Shown one piece after another: positions 1-5,412 of a stretch of 5,791 bases of DNA (the stretch's first letter is position 1; the number at the start of each line of letters is the position of its first letter). The position numbers and the translations under genes are program-made. The notes below the pieces were generated by a model. It did not search any database. It was not told the origin of the DNA and saw nothing but the letters and a program-made list of their open reading frames with translations. Source of the DNA: Pseudomonadota bacterium (GTDB lineage Bacteria > Pseudomonadota > Alphaproteobacteria > Acetobacterales > Acetobacteraceae); contig JAKBCB010000261.1 of the NCBI GenBank assembly GCA_021808185.1, forward strand, positions 1 to 5,791. Direction: 5' to 3'.

Positions 1-616
1 CGGGCGGCCTCGCGCCCGGGATCAGGCGAATCGCGGCGCCGCCCTGGTTCGCGGTGGAGCCGGCGGGCGCGCCCGCGACATGGGCGGGATGCGCGCGCGG
101 CGCGGCGGGCGCGCTGGCCTCGGCCGTGGTGGTGGCCGTGGTGGCGGCGGGCGGGGTGCTGATGGCCGGGGTGCTGGTGGCCGGGGTGCTGGTGGCTGGC
201 GTGCTGGCGGCCTCGGCCGTGGGCGCGGCCGGCGGCGGCGGTGCCGCGGCTTGCGCGGCTGCTTCCTCCTGCGCCTTCAGCGCCTGCGGCGCCGGGGTCT
301 CCGGGCCGGGGGCGGCGGTGGCCTTGCCGTCGCTCTCGCCCGAGAGGATGGCGTCGTTGGCGCCTTCCACCTGCATGCCGCCGGGGTTGGCGGGCTTGAC
401 CTTCACCGGGCGGCTATCCGCCTCGATCACCGGTACGCCGCCGCGATGGTGGCCGGTGAACGACCACGCCGCGACGAGCGTCAGCAGCGCCGCGCCGATG
501 ACGCTGGCGAAGATCGCCAGCCGCTTGGTGGCGGGGTCCATCGCCTCCTGCCGGCGTGCCGAAGGGCGGTAGCTCGGCGCCATCGCCGGCATCGGAATGT
601 CCAACTCGTCTCGCAC
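1..616 (-). CDS. Membrane-anchored protein with Ala/Pro/Thr linker, probable SPOR-domain protein (3' end outside window)
   Basis: An open frame runs from the argS stop to the left edge of the window with no stop codon; 205 residues are visible. A short cytoplasmic N-terminus is followed by one hydrophobic segment (about residues 33-53, LAIFASVIGAALLTLVAAWS), then a motif PVIEADSRPVKVKPANPGG and MQVEGANDAILSG (about 62-93), then a low-complexity Ala/Pro/Thr linker to the edge. This matches the type II membrane protein often encoded after argS in Acetobacteraceae, which carries a C-terminal SPOR domain that binds denuded peptidoglycan; that domain is not visible, so the name rests on recollection of the family and on position. 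Start: GTG at 616 gives VRDELDIP; TTG at 622 sits closer to a GGGAAGGG ribosome-binding-like site (about 630-637), and ATG at 592 is a third option. It lies in the same frame as argS, about 80 bp downstream of it, so co-transcription is likely. The reading frame is near certain; the SPOR assignment is moderate. Confidence 0.72.
   Translation of the reverse strand, partial: MRDELDIPMPAMAPSYRPSARRQEAMDPATKRLAIFASVIGAALLTLVAAWSFTGHHRGGVPVIEADSRPVKVKPANPGGMQVEGANDAILSGESDGKATAAPGPETPAPQALKAQEEAAAQAAAPPPPAAPTAEAASTPATSTPATSTPAISTPPAATTATTTAEASAPAAPRAHPAHVAGAPAGSTANQGGAAIRLIPGARPP
152..211 (-). repeat. Four tandem 15-bp units coding for xxSTP pentapeptides
   Basis: Four adjacent 15-bp units occupy 152-166, 167-181, 182-196 and 197-211. 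The two middle units are identical and the outer two differ at a few bases. On the minus strand they encode AASTP, ATSTP, ATSTP and AISTP (about residues 136-155 of the overlapping membrane protein). Because the unit is a multiple of three, copy-number change would lengthen or shorten the periplasmic linker without a frameshift. Confidence 0.85.
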
Positions 617-697
617 GGCCAAGGTTCTGCCCTTCCCTGCCAGCCCGGCCGGCTGGCGGGGAGCGGTGCCGCGTGGGCACCTGGGCCAGCCGTCCGG

Positions 698-2485
698 TCA
701 GCGCATTTCTTCGACGGGGGTCACGCCCATCACGGCCAGGCCAGACCGAATCACCACCGCCGTCGCGGCCACGAGGGCCACGCGCGCGAGCGACTCCGGG
801 GCGCGGTCGGCCTGGAGGAACCGCAACGCAGCATCGTCCCTGCCCCGGTTCCACAGCATATGAAAGTCGCCCGCTAAATCATAGAGGAAAAACGCTATTC
901 GGTGCGGCTCGCGTGCCAGCGCGGCGGCCTCGACGGTGCGCGGCCAGGCCAAAAGCCGGCGGATCAGCGCGAGTTCGGCCTCGTGCTCCAGGCTGTCCAG
1001 CGCGAGGCCGGCCAGCGCCGCCGCGTCCACCTGCGCGGCGCCGAACCGTTCCGCCGCCGCGCGCAGCACGGAGCGGCAGCGGGCATGCGCGTACTGCACG
1101 TAGAACACCGGGTTTTCCCGCGTCTGCGCGATGGCGGCGGCGATGTCGAATTCCATCTGCGCGTCGGATTTGCGCGTCAGCATGGTGAAGCGCACCGCGT
1201 CGCGCCCGACTTCCTCCAGCAGGTCGCGCAGCGTGATGTAAGTGCCCGCGCGCTTGGACATGCGCACCGGCTCGCCATCCTTCAGCACGTGCACGATCTG
1301 GCAGAGCACGACATCGAGTTTGCCGCCCAGCGCGCGCACGGCGGACTGCATGCGCGAGACATAGCCGCCGTGGTCGGCGCCCCACACGTCGATCATGATC
1401 TCCGCCCCGCGCGCCAGCTTGTCGGCGTGATAGGCGATGTCGTTGGCAAAATACGTGGCGCTGCCATCGGATTTGCGCAGCGGGCGGTCCACGTCGTCGC
1501 CGAAGCGGGTGGCGCGGAACAGGGTCTGCTCGCGCGGCTCCCAGTCCTCCGGCGTCTTGCCCTTGGGCGGTTCCAGCACGCCGTCGTAGATCAGATCCTT
1601 CGCGCGCAGTTCCTCGACGATCCTGTCGGTGGCACCGGTTTGCGCGAGTGCCCGTTCGCTGCTGAACACGTCGTGTGTGACACCCAGCAGCGCCAGATCG
1701 TCGCGGATGCCGGCCATCATCGCGGCGACGGTGAAGGTGCGCACCGTCTCCAGCCACAACTCCGGGCTTGCGATGGTGGCGTGCGCGCCGGCGAGCGTGT
1801 CGCCGAAGTCCCGCTTCAGGGCTTCGCCCACCGGCAGCAGATAGTCGCCGCGATATTGCAGCCCGCCGGGAACCTCGTTGGAGAAATCCTCCTCGGTCAT
1901 CGTGGTGCCGAGGGCTTGCAGGTAGCGCCAGTACGCGGCCCACGCCAGCGCCACCACCTGATTGCCCGCGTCGTTGATGACGTATTCCTTGGTGACGGCG
2001 AAACCGGCCTTGGCCAGCAGGTTCGCCAGCGCGTCACCCACCACGGCACCCCGGCAATGCCCGACATGCATCGGCCCGGTCGGGTTGGCCGAGACGTACT
2101 CGACATTCGTGCGCACGCCGCCGCCCACGCCGCTGTCGCCGTACGCCTCGCCCGCGCGCAGGATGTTCGGCAGGTGCGCGTGCAAGGTTGCGGTGCGCAG
2201 GCGGATGTTCACGAAGCCCGGCCCCGCCGCCTCGGCCGACTCGATCTCGGGCTCGGCGAGCAGGCGCGCGACGAGGCCCGCCGCGATGTCTTGCGGCCGC
2301 CGCCGCGCCGGCTTGGCCGCGACCAGCGCCGCGTTCGTCGCCATGTCGCCATGCGCCGCCTCACGCGTCGGCGTCACCTCGATGCGCGCGATCGTGTCCT
2401 CCGGCAGGTCCGGCAGGTCGGCGCGCAGGGCGGCGAGCACGCGCTCGCGCATGGTGGCGAAAATATTTTGTGTCATCGTTGTCAT
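698..2485 (-). CDS. argS: Arginine--tRNA ligase
   Basis: Class I aminoacyl-tRNA synthetase that joins arginine to tRNA-Arg with ATP in the cytoplasm. The 595 residues fit the family. The N-terminal tRNA-recognition domain spans about 5-95 (AAHGDMATNAAL near 43-54). The Rossmann catalytic core carries the HIGH signature as HVGH at 140-143, in the context SANPTGPMHVGHCRG, and the KMSKS-like loop as RMSKR at 408-412. VWGADHGGY (368-375) and the C-terminal anticodon-binding domain (about 463-595, from YVQYAHAR to GLAVMGVTPVEEM) are intact. Start: ATG at 2485 gives MTTMTQNIF, while ATG at 2476 (MTQNIF) is about as good; neither has a strong Shine-Dalgarno. It lies 52 bp after dgt and is followed on the same strand by the SPOR-type gene, suggesting one transcription unit. 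The long open frame on the opposite strand is a GC-driven shadow. Confidence 0.98.
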   Translation of the reverse strand: MTTMTQNIFATMRERVLAALRADLPDLPEDTIARIEVTPTREAAHGDMATNAALVAAKPARRRPQDIAAGLVARLLAEPEIESAEAAGPGFVNIRLRTATLHAHLPNILRAGEAYGDSGVGGGVRTNVEYVSANPTGPMHVGHCRGAVVGDALANLLAKAGFAVTKEYVINDAGNQVVALAWAAYWRYLQALGTTMTEEDFSNEVPGGLQYRGDYLLPVGEALKRDFGDTLAGAHATIASPELWLETVRTFTVAAMMAGIRDDLALLGVTHDVFSSERALAQTGATDRIVEELRAKDLIYDGVLEPPKGKTPEDWEPREQTLFRATRFGDDVDRPLRKSDGSATYFANDIAYHADKLARGAEIMIDVWGADHGGYVSRMQSAVRALGGKLDVVLCQIVHVLKDGEPVRMSKRAGTYITLRDLLEEVGRDAVRFTMLTRKSDAQMEFDIAAAIAQTRENPVFYVQYAHARCRSVLRAAAERFGAAQVDAAALAGLALDSLEHEAELALIRRLLAWPRTVEAAALAREPHRIAFFLYDLAGDFHMLWNRGRDDAALRFLQADRAPESLARVALVAATAVVIRSGLAVMGVTPVEEMR

Positions 2486-2516
2486 CCAGAACTCAGTCCA
2501 TGGGGCGCGTCGAAGC

Positions 2517-2539
2517 GAAGGCTAACGCCATTAGCCTTC
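2517..2539 (-). repeat. Perfect 9-bp inverted repeat at the dgt stop codon
   Basis: GAAGGCTAA (2517-2525) and TTAGCCTTC (2531-2539) are perfect reverse complements around a 5-base loop CGCCA. The right arm overlaps the dgt stop codon (minus-strand TGA, 2540-2538), so the hairpin would form at the very end of the dgt message, before argS. No T-run follows on the minus strand, so a classical intrinsic terminator is unlikely. An mRNA-processing or stability hairpin, or part of a dispersed repeat, is more plausible. Confidence 0.6.
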
Positions 2540-3713
2540 ACCCCGGCACCGAGAGATCGGTCAGGCGCCGGTGTTCCTCGCGGGCGAAGCGGTCGGTCAT
2601 GCCGCCCACGTAGTCGGCGACGGTGATCGCGGCGCGCGCGGTGCCCGGCTCCCCCGCGCGGCCGCGCCAGTCGTCCGGCAGCAGCGTGGTGTCGGCCAGC
2701 AGCAGCGCGAACACCTCCCCGGTCAGGCGGCGCGCCTTGGCGGTCATGCGGTTGACGCGCCAGTGGCGGTACATGCGCGCGAACAGGAAGTCCTTGATGG
2801 CGCGGTTCGCCTCGGCCATCGGCGGGCTGAAGCCGACGACGGGGGCGCGGGCGTGGCGGATCGCCTCCGCGTCCCTCGGGTTCAACTCCGCGATGCGCCG
2901 CCGGGTCTCGGCCACCATGTCGGTGATCAGCGTGTGGATCACGCGGCGGATGGTCTCGTGCCGCAGCCGGGGCGGGGGCACGTCCAGGCTCGCCTGGCGC
3001 GCCCGCGCCAGGGCCTCGCCGACCACCGGCAGGTGCGACAGCTCGGCCTCGGTGAACAGCCCCGCCCGCCAGCCGTCGTCCAGGTCGTGGCTGTGATAGG
3101 CGATGTCGTCCGCCAGCGCCGCGACCTGCGCCTCGGCCGAGGCGTGGGTGTGCAGTTCCAGGTCGTGCCGGGCGGTGTAGTCCACCACATAGGGCGGCGG
3201 CTTGCGCAGCGGGCCGTTGTGCTTGGCCAGCCCCTCCAGCGTCTCCCAGGTCAGGTTCAGCCCGTCGAACCCGGCGTAGCGGGCTTCCAGCAGCGTCACC
3301 ACGCGCAGGCTTTGCGCGTTGTGGTCGAAGCCGCCGAACGGCTTCATGGCCAGCGCCAGCGCGTCCTCGCCCGCGTGGCCGAACGGCGGGTGGCCGAGGT
3401 CGTGCGCCAGCGCCAGCGCCTCGGCCAGATCCTCGTCCAGCGCCAGTTCGCGCGCGGCGGAACGGGCGATCTGCGCCACCTCCAGCGAGTGCGTCAGCCG
3501 GGTGCGATAGAAATCGCCTTCGTGATTGACGAAGACCTGCGTCTTGTATTGCAGCCGCCGGAACGCCGTGGAGTGGATGATGCGGTCGCGGTCGCGCTGC
3601 CACGGGCTGCGCGTCGGGCTTTCCGGCTCCGGGTGCAGCCGGCCGCGCGAGGTCTCGGGGTGCACCGCCCAAGGGGTACGATCCTGGGCGCGCGGGGCGA
3701 GGGTTTGGGTCAC
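2538..3713 (-). CDS. dgt: Deoxyguanosinetriphosphate triphosphohydrolase-like protein (HD-domain dNTPase)
   Basis: Hydrolyses dNTPs, classically dGTP, to the deoxynucleoside plus tripolyphosphate, and so tunes the dNTP pool. The 391 residues fit the shorter bacterial dGTPase-like family. The entry motif RDRDRIIHSTAFRRLQYKTQV spans about 40-60. The metal-binding HD-domain residues are visible: H75 in TRLTHS, H104-D105 in AHDLGHPPFGH, and the distal Asp in ADDIAYHSHDLDD (about D202/D203). H108 and H113 match conserved active-site histidines. The start is GTG at 3713, with AAGG about 8 bases upstream (plus-strand CCTT at 3721-3724) and GGAGGG further up; the first internal ATG is past residue 120, inside the catalytic domain, so it is not a candidate. 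It is divergent from the Fe-S insertion gene across 61 bp and upstream of argS. Substrate preference among dNTPs cannot be read from the sequence. Confidence 0.95.
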   Translation of the reverse strand: MTQTLAPRAQDRTPWAVHPETSRGRLHPEPESPTRSPWQRDRDRIIHSTAFRRLQYKTQVFVNHEGDFYRTRLTHSLEVAQIARSAARELALDEDLAEALALAHDLGHPPFGHAGEDALALAMKPFGGFDHNAQSLRVVTLLEARYAGFDGLNLTWETLEGLAKHNGPLRKPPPYVVDYTARHDLELHTHASAEAQVAALADDIAYHSHDLDDGWRAGLFTEAELSHLPVVGEALARARQASLDVPPPRLRHETIRRVIHTLITDMVAETRRRIAELNPRDAEAIRHARAPVVGFSPPMAEANRAIKDFLFARMYRHWRVNRMTAKARRLTGEVFALLLADTTLLPDDWRGRAGEPGTARAAITVADYVGGMTDRFAREEHRRLTDLSVPG

Positions 3714-3774
3714 GCGGGCGCCTTACACCCTCCGCACCCTTCAATCCAGCGCGGTTGGCGCCTATGTTGCGCGC
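3714..3774. promoter_or_regulatory. Divergent intergenic region between dgt and erpA, probable promoter region for both
   Basis: These 61 bp are the only space upstream of two diverging genes, so promoters for both probably lie here or in the coding starts. On the plus strand a weak sigma-70-like pair, TTCAAT (3740-3745) and TATGTT (3763-3768), has a 17-bp spacer; it would place transcription start at about the erpA ATG itself. No Shine-Dalgarno precedes that ATG. On the minus strand AAGG (3724-3721) is a likely ribosome-binding site for dgt, but no convincing minus-strand promoter is seen. Function is inferred from position; the specific boxes are low confidence. Confidence 0.4.
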
Positions 3775-4104
3775 ATGAACACGCCATTCCGCCTCACCGA
3801 CCGCGCCGCCGCCCGCATCGCCGAGATCGCCGCCGGACAGGACAGCGCAGCCCTGCGCGTGGCCGTGCTGGCCGGCGGGTGCAGCGGCTTCCAATATCGC
3901 TTCGACCTGGATCGTGAACAGGCGCCGGACGACGTGGTGCTGGAGCACGGGCAGGCGCGCGTGGTGATCGACCCGGCGAGCCTCGATCTGCTGGCCGGCG
4001 CGGAACTGGACTACGCGGACGAGCTGATGGGCAGCTATTTCACCGTACGCAATCCGAACGCCACCTCGTCCTGCGGCTGCGGCACCAGTTTTTCGATCGA
4101 TTGA
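3775..4104 (+). CDS. erpA: A-type iron-sulfur cluster insertion protein (ErpA/IscA family)
   Basis: Small HesB/IscA-fold carrier that receives Fe-S clusters from the scaffold machinery and passes them to apo-enzymes in the cytoplasm. The 109 residues are the usual length. The three conserved cluster-ligand cysteines are present: C36 in AGGCSGFQY, and C100 and C102 in the C-terminal SSCGCGTSFSI. The intervening LDYADELMGSYFTVRNPNA (about 78-97) is typical of the family. ATG at 3775 is chosen because the protein begins at the family's usual point (MNTPFRLTDRA) and no in-frame start lies close upstream, although there is no visible Shine-Dalgarno. Its stop is 4 bp before the xth start, so the two are almost certainly co-transcribed. 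The ErpA rather than IscA or SufA name rests on remembered alphaproteobacterial gene order; the family itself is certain. Confidence 0.93.
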   Translation: MNTPFRLTDRAAARIAEIAAGQDSAALRVAVLAGGCSGFQYRFDLDREQAPDDVVLEHGQARVVIDPASLDLLAGAELDYADELMGSYFTVRNPNATSSCGCGTSFSID

Positions 4105-4108
4105 GCCA

Positions 4109-4879
4109 GTGAAGCTGGCCACCTGGAACGTCAATTCGATCCGCCAGCGCGAGGGCCATGTGGCGCGCTGGCTGGAACGCGCGCAGCCGGATGTGCTGTT
4201 CCTGCAAGAGATCAAATGCGAGGCGCCGGCCTTCCCCGCCGCCCGCTTCGCGGCCCTCGGCTACACGGCCGAGGTAGTGGGGCAGAAGGCGTATAACGGC
4301 GTCGCCGTGCTCTCCCGCGTGCCGTTCGCGGTGGTGCACCGCGCGCTGCCCGGCCTGCCGGCCGAGGACGCGCAGGCGCGCTATGTCGAGGTGCGCGCGC
4401 TCGGCGCCACGCTGATCGGCATCTACCTGCCGAACGGCAATTCCGGCGGCGAGGCCGGGTATGCCTACAAGCTGGCCTGGATGGACCTGCTGCGCGCGCG
4501 CGCGGCGGCGCTGCTGGCCGCTGACGAGCCGCTGGCCATCCTGGGGGATTTCAACGTCTGCCCGACCGAGGCCGACCTTTCGCCCGGCGCGCTGCCGGCG
4601 ACGGACGCGCTGGTGCGCCCGCAATCCCGCGCGGCCTTCCGCTCGCTGCTGTGGCTCGGCCTGACGGACGCGGTGCGGGCGCTGCACCCGGGCGGGCCGG
4701 TGTGGACGTTCTGGGACTATCAGGGCGCGTGCTGGCCGCGCGACATCGGCCTGCGCATCGACCACGCGCTGCTGTCCCCCACGCTCGCCGAACGGCTGAC
4801 GGTGGCGATCCCGGACCGGCGGGAGCGGGGGGAGGACCAACCCTCCGACCATGTGCCGGTGCTGGTCGAGATCGACTGA
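4109..4879 (+). CDS. xth: Exodeoxyribonuclease III (AP endonuclease family)
   Basis: Exonuclease/endonuclease/phosphatase-fold enzyme that cleaves DNA at abasic sites and degrades 3' ends during base-excision repair. The 256 residues match the family. Catalytic and metal residues are visible in order: N7 in TWNVNSIR, E34 in FLQEIK, Y106 in IYLPNG, D147 and N149 in GDFNVCP, D218 in LRIDH, and the terminal D247-H248 pair in SDHVP. The VWTFWDYQGACWPRDIGLRIDH stretch (residues 198-219, shown by its start and end motifs YQGACW and RIDH) is highly typical of proteobacterial Xth. The start is GTG at 4109, four bases after the erpA TGA; no Shine-Dalgarno is evident, so translation is probably coupled to erpA. 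Nothing is missing or truncated. The 3' end runs into a long structured non-coding region shared with a convergent gene. Confidence 0.96.
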   Translation: MKLATWNVNSIRQREGHVARWLERAQPDVLFLQEIKCEAPAFPAARFAALGYTAEVVGQKAYNGVAVLSRVPFAVVHRALPGLPAEDAQARYVEVRALGATLIGIYLPNGNSGGEAGYAYKLAWMDLLRARAAALLAADEPLAILGDFNVCPTEADLSPGALPATDALVRPQSRAAFRSLLWLGLTDAVRALHPGGPVWTFWDYQGACWPRDIGLRIDHALLSPTLAERLTVAIPDRRERGEDQPSDHVPVLVEID

Positions 4880-4881
4880 GC

Positions 4882-5132
4882 GCGCCGTGGCCCGCGCCGT
4901 GCCGCGCGCGGTGCGCGCCGTGTGCGCGCCATGCGCGGGGGTGCCGGAGACGCGCGGCGCGCTGCCGCCAAGCCATTGGACGCATTGGGTTCTTGAGATG
5001 CGGGCGGGGGCGTCGCGGCGCGCCGTGCGGTGTGTCGCCGGGCGGACGGTGTGCGCCGTGTTTCCCGGCTTAGAGCCGGGGAAACACGGCGCGCTCCGTC
5101 CGCCGACGACGGCGACACCGAGGGCACGGCGC
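4882..5132. repeat. Cluster of GCGCCGTG octamers in both orientations
   Basis: The octamer GCGCCGTG occurs on the plus strand at 4882-4889, 4894-4901, 4915-4922, 5020-5027 and 5053-5060, and as its reverse complement CACGGCGC at 5085-5092 and 5125-5132: seven copies in 251 bp starting three bases after the xth stop. The last four also form arms of the inverted repeat described separately. The surroundings are very GC-rich, so some copies may be low-complexity drift. No function is assigned. Confidence 0.6.
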
Positions 5133-5134
5133 GC
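5018..5134. repeat. 117-bp interrupted inverted repeat with a strong central hairpin
   Basis: The core arms are 5053-5070 and 5074-5092: 18 paired bases with one bulged G and a 3-base TAG loop, running from GCGCCGTGTTTCC to its complement. Complementarity resumes outward in three blocks: GCGGACGG (5042-5049) with CCGTCCGC (5096-5103), GTGTCGCC (5032-5039) with GGCGACAC (5111-5118), and GCGCGCCGTGC (5018-5028) with GCACGGCGCGC (5124-5134), separated by small internal loops. No T-run follows on either strand, so a standard rho-independent terminator is not indicated, though the core could still stop or stabilise transcripts from xth or the convergent gene. Confidence 0.8.
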
Positions 5135-5290
5135 GATAGGCGCGCAAATCCCCCACCCGGCGCGAGGCCCCAAAAATCGGGCCGGGATGGTCAGGCGCGG
5201 CGGACGGCGCGGCCGGCCCTGGGGCGGGGCGGCGCGGCGTCACGATGGTTGTCGGTCATTCTAACAAATTTTGGATATGGTGGGTAAGGC
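5135..5290. other. Non-coding stretch with an AT-rich island, no gene seen
   Basis: Between the long inverted repeat and the five-hairpin element there is no convincing gene: open frames here are short, basic and low-complexity. A minor 5-bp hairpin GGCCC/GGGCC lies at 5166-5183. Positions about 5257-5280 form the most AT-rich spot of the region, including TTCTAACAAATTTTGGATAT. It could host a promoter in either direction, but I could not find a well-spaced -35/-10 pair, so none is called. Confidence 0.4.
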
Positions 5291-5409
5291 AAGGCCAAGG
5301 GCGCTGCCCTTGGAACCCGCTCAAGGCACAGCCTTGAGAATCCGTTCTTAAAGAATGGATTGCAAAGGCTTGGCCTTTGCTGGGGTCCAGGGGCAAGGCC
5401 CCTGGCCTT
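5291..5409. repeat. Symmetric array of five 19-nt hairpins, probable dispersed intergenic repeat
   Basis: Five successive palindromes, each an 8-base arm, a 3-base loop and an 8-base arm, lie at 5295-5313, 5320-5338, 5341-5359, 5362-5380 and 5387-5405. Left arms are CCAAGGGC, CTCAAGGC, TCCGTTCT, GCAAAGGC and CCAGGGGC; four pair perfectly and the middle one has a single G-T. Spacers are 6, 2, 2 and 6 bases, so the whole block has dyad symmetry about 5350; AAGG at 5291 and CCTT at 5406 extend it. The array ends three bases from the stop of the minus-strand ATPase gene. It resembles hairpin-rich intergenic repeats I recall from Acetobacteraceae genomes, which is recollection rather than a search result. 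It may influence 3' ends of both convergent transcripts, but no T-run is present. Confidence 0.85.
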
Positions 5410-5412
5410 CGC

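Noticed and set aside
54..877. Plus-strand Ala/Gly/Val-rich and Arg/Gly-rich open frames opposite the SPOR-type gene
   Set aside because: Repetitive translations of the Ala/Pro/Thr linker and its tandem repeat on the wrong strand; the minus frame gives a membrane segment and family-like motifs.
902..2626. 574-residue open frame on the plus strand opposite argS
   Set aside because: Antisense to an intact argS with all catalytic motifs; composition is Arg/Ala/His-rich with no recognisable domain, typical of shadow frames in GC-rich DNA.
2571..3917. 448-residue open frame on the plus strand opposite dgt
   Set aside because: Antisense to an intact dgt and runs into erpA in the wrong frame; no domain signal.
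2482..4215. 577-residue open frame on the minus strand covering dgt and antisense to erpA
   Set aside because: Out of frame with dgt, antisense to erpA and the xth start, Arg/Gly/Pro-rich and without motifs; explained by high GC content.
5053..5092. Rho-independent terminator for xth
   Set aside because: The stem is strong, but no T-tract follows on either strand, so it is recorded as an inverted repeat only.
4040..5173. 377-residue minus-strand open frame antisense to xth and extending into the intergenic repeats
   Set aside because: Antisense to a complete xth; the part outside xth is low-complexity and comes from the inverted repeats.
5249..5285. Promoter in the AT-rich island
   Set aside because: Possible boxes such as TTGTCG and TATGGT, or TAGAAT on the minus strand, are badly spaced or lack a partner, and no gene begins downstream in a suitable place.
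5018..5409. CRISPR array or IS element
   Set aside because: The repeats are palindromes of differing sequence with spacers of only 2-6 bases, not direct repeats with unique spacers; no transposase or cas gene is present.
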